Assembly (NCBI GenBank): GCA_963770765.1
Contig: CAVYQS010000005.1
Location: forward strand, 62,001 to 126,000
Direction of reading: 5' to 3'
Length of the DNA stretch: 64,000 nt
Source of the DNA: CAVPCY01 sp963770765
GTDB taxonomy: Bacteria; Actinomycetota; Coriobacteriia; Anaerosomatales; PHET01
A model generated the notes under the pieces. The model was not told the origin of the DNA, searched no databases, and worked only from the letters and a program-made list of their open reading frames with translations. Made by a program: the position numbers and the translations under genes. Every line of letters starts with the position of its first letter. The first letter of the stretch is position 1. Positions 52,637-61,743 of the stretch are shown here, one piece after another.

Positions 52637-53113
52637 CTACTCGGCGGGCTGCTTGAAGGTGAAGTTCTTGTGCCCCACGTAGGACAGCACGGCGCTGATG
52701 CCCACGGTGAGCAGCTGACCCAGGAGCGGCGGGATGCCCAGCACGCCCGAGAACAGCCACAGCGTCACGGAGCTGAAGGCCTGCAGGGGCAGGTAGACGA
52801 AGAACGACCGGCCGATCTCGGAAGGGAGGTGGCCCTTGCTGCGGAAGGCGAGGTACTTGAAGGCAGATGTCGACTGCGGTACCGCAACGATCCACGACAG
52901 CCACTGCACCACCAGGTAGTAGTGCTCGCCGATCCACGCCACGAGCGCGTTGTCCGAGCCTGCCAGCGGCTTCAGAACGGGACCCAGCAGCCACAGCAGA
53001 ACCGCGAAGAGCACGTAGCTGAAGAGGGTGTTCCATGCGCCCACAACGAGGAAGCGGAACTTCTCGCCGTGTACGTCATAGACGGCGCGCATTCGCTCGG
53101 TCTTCGACCCCAT
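52637..53113 (-). CDS. GtrA-family membrane protein
   Basis: 158 residues from ATG 53113 (a second ATG 20 nt in is possible). Four spans with the GtrA pattern: FRFLVVGAWNTLFSYVLFAV at the first, WIVAVPQSTSAFKYLAFRSK, and LSYVGHKNFTFKQ at the end. GtrA proteins flip or assist polyprenyl-linked sugars in glycan synthesis. No glycosyltransferase is adjacent. Confidence 0.88.
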   Translation of the reverse strand: MGSKTERMRAVYDVHGEKFRFLVVGAWNTLFSYVLFAVLLWLLGPVLKPLAGSDNALVAWIGEHYYLVVQWLSWIVAVPQSTSAFKYLAFRSKGHLPSEIGRSFFVYLPLQAFSSVTLWLFSGVLGIPPLLGQLLTVGISAVLSYVGHKNFTFKQPAE

Positions 53114-53242
53114 CGTGACGGTATCAGCCCCACCTTGTCGGACGCACCACGCGCAGTTCGGAAGCTCGCGAGGCGGCTTGGTCTCGGTGCCCATTCTGGC
53201 ATACTGAAGGTGCCCACGAACCGAACCCTCCGGGAGACTCAC

Positions 53243-53374
53243 GTGCGCATCGAGGTCACGCAGCGAATCGCACGCGTGCTCGACCGCCTCGCGGAGGTGG
53301 CACGCGAGTCCCAGGCGCAGGTGGTCCGAGAACTGCGGGCGCATGGAGAGGTCGTTCCCCCGCTCATCCCCTGA
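53243..53374 (+). CDS. Small helical ORF, 43 aa
   Basis: GTG 53243 behind CGGGAGACTCAC; an upstream GTG at 53210 would add 11 residues. One amphipathic helix (VTQRIARVLDRLAEVARES then QAQVVRELRAHG) rich in Arg/Glu/Leu. It ends 15 nt before the antiporter start, so it may be a leader or regulatory peptide of that gene. No family recognised; coding status uncertain. Confidence 0.4.
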   Translation: MRIEVTQRIARVLDRLAEVARESQAQVVRELRAHGEVVPPLIP

Positions 53375-53389
53375 CGCAGGAGAGGAACC

Positions 53390-54628
53390 GTGGAGAACTC
53401 GCTCGTCAATGTATTCGGAGTGTCTGTCGTGGCGTTCACCGTGCCGTTCGTGCTCGGGTTCTTCCCGCGGCTGAGGCTCCCGGCGATCGTCGCCGAGATC
53501 GTTGCCGGCATCCTCGTTGGACCGGCGGTGCTCGGCTGGCTCGAGATCGACGAGCCCGTCAGGTTGCTCGCAACGCTTGGCGTCGCGTTCCTTCTCTTCC
53601 TCGCCGGCTTCGAGCTCGACCTCGGCGTTCTGCGCGGTTCACCACTCAAGCTCGGCACGCTCGGCTTCGGACTGTCCTTGCTCATCGCCCTCACGGGCGC
53701 GGTGCTACTGTCGGCGGCGGGGTTGGTCCTCACCCCGCTGCTCGTGGCGGTCGCGCTTTCATCGACCTCGGTGGGGATCGTGGTGCCGGTACTCAAGGAC
53801 ACCGGCAATCTCGACACCGACGTGGGGCGGTTCACGGTCGCCGGTGGAGCCGCCGCGGAGTTCGGCAGCATCGCCTTGCTGGGCCTGCTGTTCGCTGCAC
53901 CGGTGAGAAGCGGCCTCGAGCAAGCACTCACCACATTCATAATGTCCGTCTTGCTCGCGGCCTTCGCGGCGCTGGCCGCCGGACTGTTCTGGGTCGTCAG
54001 CCGCGTCGTGCGCTGGGAGGCGGGCCTGCGCGTGGCCGAACGGATGGACGAGACCTCCTCGCAGCTGCGCACCCGGTTCGTGGTCATGCTGGTGCTCGCG
54101 ATGGCTGTGTTCGCCACAGGGTTCGGTTTCGAGGCAATCCTTGGCACCTTCCTCGCCGGCATCTTCGTGGGTGGGCTTGTTCGCAACGACCCCAAGGAGG
54201 AGCTGTACCGAACCCGGCTCGAGGCTATCGGCTTTGGATTCCTCGTCCCCGTGTTCTTCATCGCCAGTGGCATGCGACTCGACGTGAAGAGCGTCTTCAC
54301 TGCCGATGAGCTTGTCCGGGTCGCGATCTTCCTCGTTCTCCTGCTCGTGGCCCGAGGCCTTCCGGCACTCCTGTACCGCGATCACATCGGCATGCGGGGG
54401 GCGGTTGCCGCAGGCCTCATGCAGGCGAGCAACGTGTCGTTCGTCGTCGTGGCCGTGACCGTGGGTGTTGAGCTTGAGGAGATGCTGCCCATCACGGCCT
54501 CGTCGCTCGTGGTTGCCGGGTTGCTCTCGGCGCTGCTGTTCCCGGCGATCGCTCAGTCGATTCTCGCGCGCGGCGGCACCACTTCGTCTGGGTTGGACGC
54601 AAGCACACGCCCGCAGTCAGCTGGATGA
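53390..54628 (+). CDS. CPA2-family cation:proton antiporter (KefB/RosB-like)
   Basis: 412 residues from GTG 53390 with GAGAGG upstream. About twelve spans; features include LPAIVAEIVAGILVGPAVLG, LFLAGFELDL and SSTSVGIVVPVLKD, the family-specific unwound helix regions. There is no C-terminal TrkA_N domain, unlike KefB/KefC. Probably exchanges K+ or Na+ for protons. It may balance the Trk uptake system, although it is not linked to it. Confidence 0.9.
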   Translation: MENSLVNVFGVSVVAFTVPFVLGFFPRLRLPAIVAEIVAGILVGPAVLGWLEIDEPVRLLATLGVAFLLFLAGFELDLGVLRGSPLKLGTLGFGLSLLIALTGAVLLSAAGLVLTPLLVAVALSSTSVGIVVPVLKDTGNLDTDVGRFTVAGGAAAEFGSIALLGLLFAAPVRSGLEQALTTFIMSVLLAAFAALAAGLFWVVSRVVRWEAGLRVAERMDETSSQLRTRFVVMLVLAMAVFATGFGFEAILGTFLAGIFVGGLVRNDPKEELYRTRLEAIGFGFLVPVFFIASGMRLDVKSVFTADELVRVAIFLVLLLVARGLPALLYRDHIGMRGAVAAGLMQASNVSFVVVAVTVGVELEEMLPITASSLVVAGLLSALLFPAIAQSILARGGTTSSGLDASTRPQSAG

Positions 54629-54636
54629 GCGCGGTC

Positions 54637-55043
54637 CTACGTGCGCGCCTGCCGCCTGCGCACGTGCTCGGCCATCGCGGCATCCACTTCGGCGATGTGG
54701 TGTGAGAACCACTGGTAGAGGAAGTCGACTATCGGGCCCACCGAGGTGAGCTCGCCGTCGGAGTACGCCTGCACGTACTCCTGCGTCTTGCGGTCGAGCG
54801 CCCGGTGCTCGGCGACGTGTGCCTCGAACGCCGTGGAGGGGTAGAGCTCGCGGATCATGAGCTTCTCCTCCATCTGGAAGTGAACGTAGACGTAGTCGGT
54901 GAGTTCGTCGAGCGCCTCGCCGCGCCGTCTCCGTCCGGCCCGTCGCCCACCAGCTCCAGCCGGTCGATGAGCCCGATGAGCTCCCGGTGCTCGGCGTCGA
55001 CGATCGCGTTCCCGGTCAGTAGTGCTGGCGTCCACCGGCCCAT
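54637..55043 (-). pseudogene. Bacteriohemerythrin, one frameshift
   Basis: From ATG 55043 (GAGAGGGG upstream): WTPALLTGNAIVDAEHRELI, the hemerythrin start with its first His ligand; the frame breaks near 54911-54930. The second frame holds VHFQMEEKLM, HVAEHRALDRKTQEYV and WFSHHIAEVD, completing the di-iron ligand set HxxxE, HxxxH, HxxxxD. Binds O2 or NO reversibly. Length 407 is 3n+2. An alternative is a truncated 60-aa product. Confidence 0.83.
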
Positions 55044-55241
55044 TGGAACCCCTCTCTGCCGCTGCACTTTCTCCGCGCACGGCCACGATCTGCCGTGATT
55101 CATCATGGCCCGGGCGTGCCTTGCGTGGTCGATAGTGGAACCCTGAGCGCATAATGTGCCATTAGCGGCCCGCTGTTTGAGTCGGTGATCGTGGGCTACC
55201 GCGGTGCAGGTGCAGCGCGGCTGGCGATGACGGGGGGCGGT

Positions 55242-57014
55242 ATGACTGAGCGCTCGACGACGGATCTGTTTCGCGCGACGCTGACGCTCGTTCGCTCGCA
55301 CGGCGTGGCGCTTCTCGGCGTTGCGGTCGCTTACCAGACCCTTGCGTTGTGCGTGGTCGCTCCTCTGAGCGCCGTTGCTTCAGCGCGTGCGATCGCAGTC
55401 GCTACCGGGTCTGCCGCCGCGGTCAACACCAGCCTGGTGCGCTTGTTCTCATCGCCGGTCAGCCTGCTGCTCATCGGAGCTGCGCTACTCCTTTCGGTAT
55501 CGGTTCAGGTGCTCGCTGCCGGGGCCAGCGCACACGTCGTGCTGGACGGGCTCGGCGCCACCGCTTCACTCCGGCTCACCTTCCGCCGGCTTGCGGGGCT
55601 GCTCTCCATCGCGCTGTGGCGCTACGCCCTTCTCGCGCTCTACAGTCTGCCGCCCCTCGCGCTCGCGCTGCTCGCGTACGGGGCGGTGTTCGGCGCTCGC
55701 GATCCCGTCGCCGCCTACGCCCGCAGTCCGCAGCTGCTCATCACCATCGGGGCGGCACTCGCGGTCGTGTTGCTGGTGCTCTGGGCGTATCTGTCGCTGA
55801 GATGGGCCTTCGCCACGGCTGCGTTCGTCGAACACGGATATCGAGGCCGAGTGGCGCTGCGCCGGAGTCGAGACCTCACGAGTGGACGCTGGGTCGGGCT
55901 TGGCGCCGCGATTGCCGCCCTCAGCGTGGCCGCGGTCCTCGTGGGTGGAGTCGTCCGGGGTCTGGCAAGAGGCGCGGCGATCGGCGTGGGACCGGGCGCG
56001 GACTTCACGGTGCTAGCACTGATCATCGGGGTCAACTTCCTTCTGGGTCTGGTGTCGCTGCTCGCCGTGTTCGTCGCGGTCAACTCGCTCGTGCTCGCCG
56101 CCTACTGCGGCGCCTCCAATCGGCTGCCGGCTCCGCTTGCAGTGCATGGCACGCTCGCCCGTGCGTGGACGGTCACTGCGCTCGTGGCGATCGCCGCCGT
56201 TGCGGTGGGGATGGCGGGTGTGGTGTGGACGGCCCTGCTCTCGGCACCCTCCGTCGATCCCGCGCAGGTCGAGCTCATCGCGCACCGCGCCGGCGAAGCC
56301 CACGCTCCCGAGAACTCACTTGCAGCGGTCCGTCAGGCGGTGCTCGACCGAGCAGACCGGCTCGAGTTTGACGTGCAGCGGACCGCCGACGAGCGCATCG
56401 TGGTCGTCCATGACGCGGACCTTGTGCGCCTGAGCGGCCAAGACGTCTCAGTGGCCGAGTCGACCCTGCAGCAGGTGCAGTCGGTGGACATCGGCGAGGG
56501 CCAGCGCGTACCCACGCTCGAGGAGTTCCTCGATGCTGCCGGCAACACGCCGCTCGCCCTCGAGATCAAGACGCATCCCGACGACGATCAGACGACACGC
56601 GAGGTGGTAGCGCTCCTGCAGCGCCGCAGCGCCGTCCCCAAGACCGTTGTGATGTCGCTCGACCCTGAGCTCACGTCCCTGGCCCACAGAATCGAGCCGG
56701 ATCTCGCCACGGCCGACCTCGTGTCGGTGGCAGCTGGGGAGATATCCCTGCTGCCCTCGGATGTCATCGCTCCGAGTGAATCGCTGCTGTCGTCGAACCT
56801 CGTCTTTCTGGCCCACGCCGCCGGCAAGCGTGTCTGGGTATGGGCGGTGGAGGACGAGACGTTGCTGCGCGAGGCGGTCGTCCGCGGCGTGGATGGCGTC
56901 ATCGTGAGCGACATCCCCGCCGCACGGCGCGTCATCGAGGCCATGCCAGAGGTATCCCGGGCCGAGATCGTCCGAGATCGCGTCAGCGAAGTGGTCGGCG
57001 GACTGGCGCCCTAG
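55242..57014 (+). CDS. Glycerophosphodiester phosphodiesterase with N-terminal membrane domain
   Basis: 590 residues from ATG 55242 (GGGGGGCGG upstream). The first ~345 residues have about eight spans of the GPDPase membrane domain type. The catalytic domain begins IAHRAGEAHAPENSLAAVRQ and carries LEFDVQRTADERIVVVHDAD, LEIKTHP and VSDIPAARRVIE, a complete GDPD active site. Hydrolyses glycerophosphodiesters, probably at the outer membrane face. Confidence 0.92.
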   Translation: MTERSTTDLFRATLTLVRSHGVALLGVAVAYQTLALCVVAPLSAVASARAIAVATGSAAAVNTSLVRLFSSPVSLLLIGAALLLSVSVQVLAAGASAHVVLDGLGATASLRLTFRRLAGLLSIALWRYALLALYSLPPLALALLAYGAVFGARDPVAAYARSPQLLITIGAALAVVLLVLWAYLSLRWAFATAAFVEHGYRGRVALRRSRDLTSGRWVGLGAAIAALSVAAVLVGGVVRGLARGAAIGVGPGADFTVLALIIGVNFLLGLVSLLAVFVAVNSLVLAAYCGASNRLPAPLAVHGTLARAWTVTALVAIAAVAVGMAGVVWTALLSAPSVDPAQVELIAHRAGEAHAPENSLAAVRQAVLDRADRLEFDVQRTADERIVVVHDADLVRLSGQDVSVAESTLQQVQSVDIGEGQRVPTLEEFLDAAGNTPLALEIKTHPDDDQTTREVVALLQRRSAVPKTVVMSLDPELTSLAHRIEPDLATADLVSVAAGEISLLPSDVIAPSESLLSSNLVFLAHAAGKRVWVWAVEDETLLREAVVRGVDGVIVSDIPAARRVIEAMPEVSRAEIVRDRVSEVVGGLAP

Positions 57015-57057
57015 CTCACGCGGCGAACCGTGACGGACGCATGCCGACCCGGCGGGT

Positions 57058-57378
57058 CTACTCCAAGACGACTGCCGTCCCTGACAGGGTGACAAGCATC
57101 ATGCTGCCGTTGTTGCCGATGCCGTAGACGGCGTGCGCAGCGCCCACGACCGCGTTGGCCCCGAGCTTCTCGGCGGCCTCCTGTAGCTCAGCGAGCGCTT
57201 CGCTGCTACCGGCGTCGGCCTCGTCCTCGTAGGTGTTGGCTCGGCCTCCGCTGAAGTTGCGCCCGATGGCCTTCAGGTCCTTGCCGATGGCGACGCCGTG
57301 AATCGTAGTCGCCCAGACGAGACCCTTGTACTCGATGATTCGGCGGCCTTCGATCGAGTCGGTCGTGGTGATGATCAT
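57058..57378 (-). CDS. YbjQ/UPF0145-family protein
   Basis: 106 residues from ATG 57378. Typical of the family: MIITTTDSIEGRRIIEYKGL, GKDLKAIGRNFSGGR, EALAELQEAAEKLGANAVVG and a C-terminal beta strand. These form small pentameric-type heavy-metal-binding-like folds of unknown function. 10 nt separate it from the upstream CPBP gene, so both are probably co-transcribed. Confidence 0.93.
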   Translation of the reverse strand: MIITTTDSIEGRRIIEYKGLVWATTIHGVAIGKDLKAIGRNFSGGRANTYEDEADAGSSEALAELQEAAEKLGANAVVGAAHAVYGIGNNGSMMLVTLSGTAVVLE

Positions 57379-57388
57379 GTGACCCTCC

Positions 57389-58231
57389 TCAGTCGGCCAT
57401 CTCCACCGGAGTCGAGAACAGCTTCTTCGCGCCGATGAGGCACATGATGACGAGCGCTATCTGCAGAGGCGTGCGGGCCGCCACGAGAACCCCAGCCCAG
57501 ACCGTCGTCTGTGCGACAACCACAGGGCCCACCTTTGTGACTGCAAACGCGCCCGCCCATGTGAACGATCCAAAGTCCCACAGCGCGTGCAGAACCATCA
57601 GAACAGCGAGACTCCCGGTGACGCGGCGAACAACGTAGAACACGCTTCCCAGAACGAAGGCGAACCCTATCTGCTGCAGCGTGGGGACGAGCGCCTGGCC
57701 GAGGAAGACGTTAGCGCCATGCAGCAGTCCGAACAGGATCGATGTCGCAAGCCAGACGTAGACCTCCCTGTACGCGCCACGGAACGCGACCAGAGAGAGG
57801 CCGCGATACACGATCTCCTCGTTGAAGCCCACAAGCAGCGTGCCGATAGCGAGCAACAGCAGGTAGGTGCCACTGAGGACCGAGATCTGCGCCCAGTCGA
57901 TGTCCATCAGCACCATCAAGCCGAGCACGATGGGGATCGCCCACATCCACTTCACACCCAGCGGCTTCTCGCGAAGGACCGGTCGCCACCAGCCGAGCCA
58001 CGTCGTCAGGCCGGCAGTGACCACCGTGCAGATCGCGAGGGGGATGACGATGCCCCAGAGAATCGAGTCGGCGGTCTTGCCGATCTCGGTGTAGGGCGGT
58101 CCGATGAAGTGTTCCAAGACCAGGAATAGGACCGCATAGCCGACGGCTATGCCGAAGCCGATCAAAGCCGTGGGCTTCACCCTGGGCGCGGATCCACTCC
58201 ACGATGCGGGGGCGTTCTCGACGTCAGCCAT
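57389..58231 (-). CDS. CPBP-family intramembrane metalloprotease (Abi/CAAX type)
   Basis: 280 residues; ATG 58231 is favoured over the in-frame ATG 58240 because of GAAGAGGTGG spacing. Eight spans. Motifs: NEEIVYRGLS (EExxxR), FGLLHGANV and VLHALWDFGS, the three conserved elements of CPBP glutamic proteases. Relatives process prenylated proteins or act in peptide immunity; no peptide gene is adjacent. Confidence 0.88.
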   Translation of the reverse strand: MADVENAPASWSGSAPRVKPTALIGFGIAVGYAVLFLVLEHFIGPPYTEIGKTADSILWGIVIPLAICTVVTAGLTTWLGWWRPVLREKPLGVKWMWAIPIVLGLMVLMDIDWAQISVLSGTYLLLLAIGTLLVGFNEEIVYRGLSLVAFRGAYREVYVWLATSILFGLLHGANVFLGQALVPTLQQIGFAFVLGSVFYVVRRVTGSLAVLMVLHALWDFGSFTWAGAFAVTKVGPVVVAQTTVWAGVLVAARTPLQIALVIMCLIGAKKLFSTPVEMAD

Positions 58232-58687
58232 CACGTCCACCTCTTCCTGTTGACGTGCCCGGACACGCTAGTCGCCGGTGACCTGCTCGGCGCTCGATCG
58301 GGTCGCTTCGGCGCGACGGTAGTAGAGCAACGACCACATCCTCAGCGCGGCGAGCACCAGCGGGTTGGCCGCTTCGCCTCGAGCGCATCTCCTACCAGCG
58401 GTGACGACTTGATGTTCAACGTGCCCCCCTCGCTCCACGTCCCCGGCTCGAACGCGAGTCCATCGCCCCACTGCTTTGTTCCCTACCCTCAGCAGGCCTA
58501 TCCTGAAGGTTCACGCCGGTCGAGTCGCTCTCGCCGCTAGGGGGGCGCCCTGCGCCTCCACCGAATTGCTACCCTATCAGTAGGAAATCGTATCGCCGAG
58601 CACCACCTGAGCGGGCGCCGTTGGTGTGTGCCACGAGTGTCACGATGCTCAGTGCCGATAAGGCGCGTCTCGCAAGGGGGTTCACGG
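58232..58687. other. 456-bp intergenic region without a clear gene
   Basis: A minus-strand ORF at 58471-58268 (67 aa, with NPLVLAALRMWSLLYYRRAE) could be a real miniprotein or a fragment, but its N-terminus looks random. The region separates the divergent CPBP and FUSC genes and presumably holds both promoters. No repeat or strong terminator seen. Confidence 0.35.
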
Positions 58688-59734
58688 TTGACCGATCAGC
58701 CATCAGGCTCCACCGCCGAGCGCGTGCGAGCGCTCCTGAGAGGCGTGGACGCGAAGCCCGACTGGACCATGGCCGTCACCCTGCTCGTGCTGGTGGGGCT
58801 GGGGGCGGGCATCGCAGCGCTGCTCGGCGAGATGTCGCTCGCCATCTACACCATCCTGCCGTTCCTGGGCGCCGCGATCGGCGTCGCGATGGCGGGCCCG
58901 GCCGCGGGCGCGGCGCTGGGCGGTGGGGTCGTCGCGGTGATGCTCGTCTCCGGGCTCGCCGCCGCCACGCCGCTCACCGCCGCACTGCTTTTCGGCGCGG
59001 TGGTCATGTGGCTCGCCGTTCCCGGTCGCTACTCGCCGTCCGGCCGCAGCGCCATCCTCGTGCTGCTCGCATTCGTCTTCGCATCGGTGTTCGCAGTGCC
59101 GGGCATCACGGCGCTGCAGGTGTTGCTGTACTCGGGTGCCGCCGCGCTCGCCGGCGTCGCTGTGGGACTCGTGCTCGCGCGGGTGAAGGCGCGCCGCGCC
59201 GCCACTGAACCCGCACCCGCCGAGCAGCCCGACGCCGAGGAGCCGCTGGCCGCCATCGTGCCACGCCATCCTGCGTACTACCTGGGGGCCGCCATAGCCG
59301 CGTTCATCTCGGCGGCGCTGCTCTACTGGTACTTGAGCACCGAGGCCCAGCGTGCGCTGTGGATCTTCTTCTCGTTCGTGTTCGTCTTGAGGCCCGCGCA
59401 TCCCGATACCGTGGTCCGCTCGCTGCAGCGCCTCGCCGGCACGCTCGTTGGCTTCGCCATCGTGGTGCTGATCAGCTTCCTGCCCGGTCAGCTGCCGGTG
59501 GTGCTGGCGCTCGTCGCGCTCGTACCGGCGATCGCGTACGCGCAGGCCTCGTACGCGATCTCGGTTGCAGCGTCCACCGTGGACGTGGTGATCCTCTACG
59601 GCGCACCCACCGGCGAGTACCTCGCATGGGGCCTCGAGCGCACCTTTGATGTGCTCGTGGGAGCCGCGCTGGCCATCGCGATCGGTGCGCTCGTGCGCTG
59701 GCTCAACCGGCTCGCCGACGCCCGCTCCCGCTAG
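58688..59734 (+). CDS. FUSC-family membrane protein (aromatic acid exporter-like)
   Basis: 348 residues from TTG 58688; CAAGGGGG upstream supports it over the GTG at 58628. Two membrane halves separated by a charged linker (~190-215); the second half carries AQRALWIFFSFVFVLRPAHP and SLQRLAGTLVG, the FUSC signature region. FUSC_2-type proteins export aromatic or fusaric-acid-like compounds. Substrate unknown. Confidence 0.82.
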   Translation: MTDQPSGSTAERVRALLRGVDAKPDWTMAVTLLVLVGLGAGIAALLGEMSLAIYTILPFLGAAIGVAMAGPAAGAALGGGVVAVMLVSGLAAATPLTAALLFGAVVMWLAVPGRYSPSGRSAILVLLAFVFASVFAVPGITALQVLLYSGAAALAGVAVGLVLARVKARRAATEPAPAEQPDAEEPLAAIVPRHPAYYLGAAIAAFISAALLYWYLSTEAQRALWIFFSFVFVLRPAHPDTVVRSLQRLAGTLVGFAIVVLISFLPGQLPVVLALVALVPAIAYAQASYAISVAASTVDVVILYGAPTGEYLAWGLERTFDVLVGAALAIAIGALVRWLNRLADARSR

Positions 59735-59884
59735 CGCTCATCGCGCGCGTCAGGCATACTACGCACGCGCTCGCTTCACCACGCTAGAGTGAGCGCACAG
59801 CGCGCCTGCGGGAGCAGCCAGCGCGCAACGGTCCGGGAGCGGCTAGGGTGTCCGCGGGACCGAACACCACAGGAGACTGTTCAC

Positions 59885-61174
59885 ATGGCCGGAATCGTCC
59901 TCGTCGGCGCCCAGTGGGGCGACGAAGGTAAGGGCAAGATCACCGACCTCATCGCAGACGACTTCGACTACGTCGTCCGCTACCAAGGCGGGAACAACGC
60001 GGGCCACACCGTCATCCACGGCGGCCGCACCCTCAAACTGCACCTGATCCCCAGCGGAATCATGTACCCGCACATCACGCCGGTGATCGGCAACGGGTGC
60101 GTCATCGATCCCGAGGTCCTGATCGCCGAGATGGACCGCCTCGAGGCCGATGGCCTGTCCACGCACCGGCTGCTCATCAGCTGCAATGCGCACGTGATCA
60201 TGCCGTACCACAAGGACCTCGACGGCGCCTCCGAGCACCGCTTGGGCTCCAACGAGATCGGCACCACGCGCCGTGGCATCGGCCCTGCCTACATGGACAA
60301 GGCGAGCCGCCTGGGCATCCGCATCCAGGACCTCCAGGACGAGCACATCTTGCGCAAGAAGATCGAAGCCGCCCTCGCCGAGAAGAACGACATCCTCGAG
60401 AAGATCTACGGCATGCCCACCTACACGGTGGACCAGATCCTCGACGAGTTCCGGCCCTACATGGAGCGGCTCCAGCCCCACATCGCCGAGACGAGCGCCA
60501 TCATCAACCGCGCGCTCGCCGCCGACCAGTGGGTGCTGCTCGAAGGCGCCCAGGGCACGCTGCTCGACCTCGACCACGGCACCTACCCGTTCGTGACCTC
60601 GTCGAGCCCCACCGCAGGCGGCGCGTGCGTGGGTTCCGGGGTCGGACCCAGGCGCATCGACCGGGTACTGGGCATCGCCAAGGCCTACATCACCCGCGTG
60701 GGCTCCGGTCCGTTCCCCACCGAGCTCGACGACGAGGACGGCCGCAAGCTCATCGAGGTGGGCCACGAGTACGGGACCACGACGGGTCGCGAGCGTCGCG
60801 CCGGGTGGTATGACGCAGTGATCGTGCGCTACGCGGTCGAGATCAACGGGCTCACCGACCTCATCATCACCAAGCTCGACGTGCTCTCCGAGTTCGACAC
60901 CATCAAGGTGTGCGTCGCCTACGAAGTCGACGGCCACCGCCACAACACGGTGCCGTGCCACCAGACGGCGTTTCACCACGCGAAGCCCATCTACGAGGAG
61001 CTTCCCGGCTGGAAGACCGACATCACGCACTGCCGCACCTTCGAGGAGCTCCCCAAAGAAGCGCGCGACTACATCACCTACATCGAGGATCTCGCCGATG
61101 TGCCCGTCGCGATGATCGCGGTGGGGCCGAGCCGTGAGCAGACGATCATGCGCCGCTGGGAGCCGCGTCCGTAG
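59885..61174 (+). CDS. purA: Adenylosuccinate synthetase
   Basis: 429 residues from ATG 59885. GAQWGDEGKGKITDL is the GTP/IMP-binding signature, followed by NNAGHTV, SNEIGTTRRGIGPAY and GTTTGRERRAGW. Catalyses the first step from IMP to AMP. The leader (59735-59884) has no evident riboswitch. Confidence 0.97.
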   Translation: MAGIVLVGAQWGDEGKGKITDLIADDFDYVVRYQGGNNAGHTVIHGGRTLKLHLIPSGIMYPHITPVIGNGCVIDPEVLIAEMDRLEADGLSTHRLLISCNAHVIMPYHKDLDGASEHRLGSNEIGTTRRGIGPAYMDKASRLGIRIQDLQDEHILRKKIEAALAEKNDILEKIYGMPTYTVDQILDEFRPYMERLQPHIAETSAIINRALAADQWVLLEGAQGTLLDLDHGTYPFVTSSSPTAGGACVGSGVGPRRIDRVLGIAKAYITRVGSGPFPTELDDEDGRKLIEVGHEYGTTTGRERRAGWYDAVIVRYAVEINGLTDLIITKLDVLSEFDTIKVCVAYEVDGHRHNTVPCHQTAFHHAKPIYEELPGWKTDITHCRTFEELPKEARDYITYIEDLADVPVAMIAVGPSREQTIMRRWEPRP

Positions 61175-61208
61175 CTCTGGCGCGCGGCAACACCCCGGGC
61201 GGGGTGAT

Positions 61209-61649
61209 ATGAAACAGAGCAGGTCGCACATGTTGCACACCGTCGCGCGGTTCCTCGCCTACATGTGGGCTCTGCCGAACACGGTCATGGGCGCCGTGGC
61301 GGCCGTGTGTGTGCTCGTCTTCGGCGGGCACCTGAGGTTCATCGAAGGGGCGGCTGAGGTCTACGGTGGGAGCGTCGCGCGTCTCGTTACCCGTAATCGG
61401 CGCACCTCTCGGTTCAGTGCGATGACTCTCGGTCACGTCATCTTGGGCGTGAGCGGTGCGGAACTCGACAGGGTCCGGGCGCACGAGCACGTGCACGTGC
61501 GGCAGTACGAACGATGGGGTCCGTTCTTCCTACCGGCCTACGGCGTTTCGAGCCTGTGGCAGCTCTCCCGGGGTCGCGAGGGATACCGCGCGAACGGTTT
61601 CGAGCGCCAAGCCTACGCGGCAGACGCGGAGCGGGACCGCGTAGCGTAG
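61209..61649 (+). CDS. Membrane-associated metallopeptidase-like protein
   Basis: 146 residues from ATG 61209, 34 nt after purA. One or two N-terminal spans (FLAYMWALPNTVMGAVAAVC), then a conserved-looking HEHVHVRQYERWGP block and a downstream ANGFERQAYAADAE. The HExxH-like spacing (HEHVH) with a later Glu suggests a zinc-binding site. Similar short proteins are annotated as uncharacterised. Activity unknown. Confidence 0.7.
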   Translation: MKQSRSHMLHTVARFLAYMWALPNTVMGAVAAVCVLVFGGHLRFIEGAAEVYGGSVARLVTRNRRTSRFSAMTLGHVILGVSGAELDRVRAHEHVHVRQYERWGPFFLPAYGVSSLWQLSRGREGYRANGFERQAYAADAERDRVA

Positions 61650-61743
61650 CGGCTCCCTTGCCGACCGACACTCGATGCACACATCGCCTCACAATGAGGA
61701 ACAGTAGTCAGTAGACAAGGCCTACGGGACGACGGGAGTCACG

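Noticed and set aside
58268..58471. 67-aa minus-strand ORF as a gene
   Set aside because: No ribosome site or family resemblance; N-terminal half is Arg/Gly/Val-rich like shadow frames.
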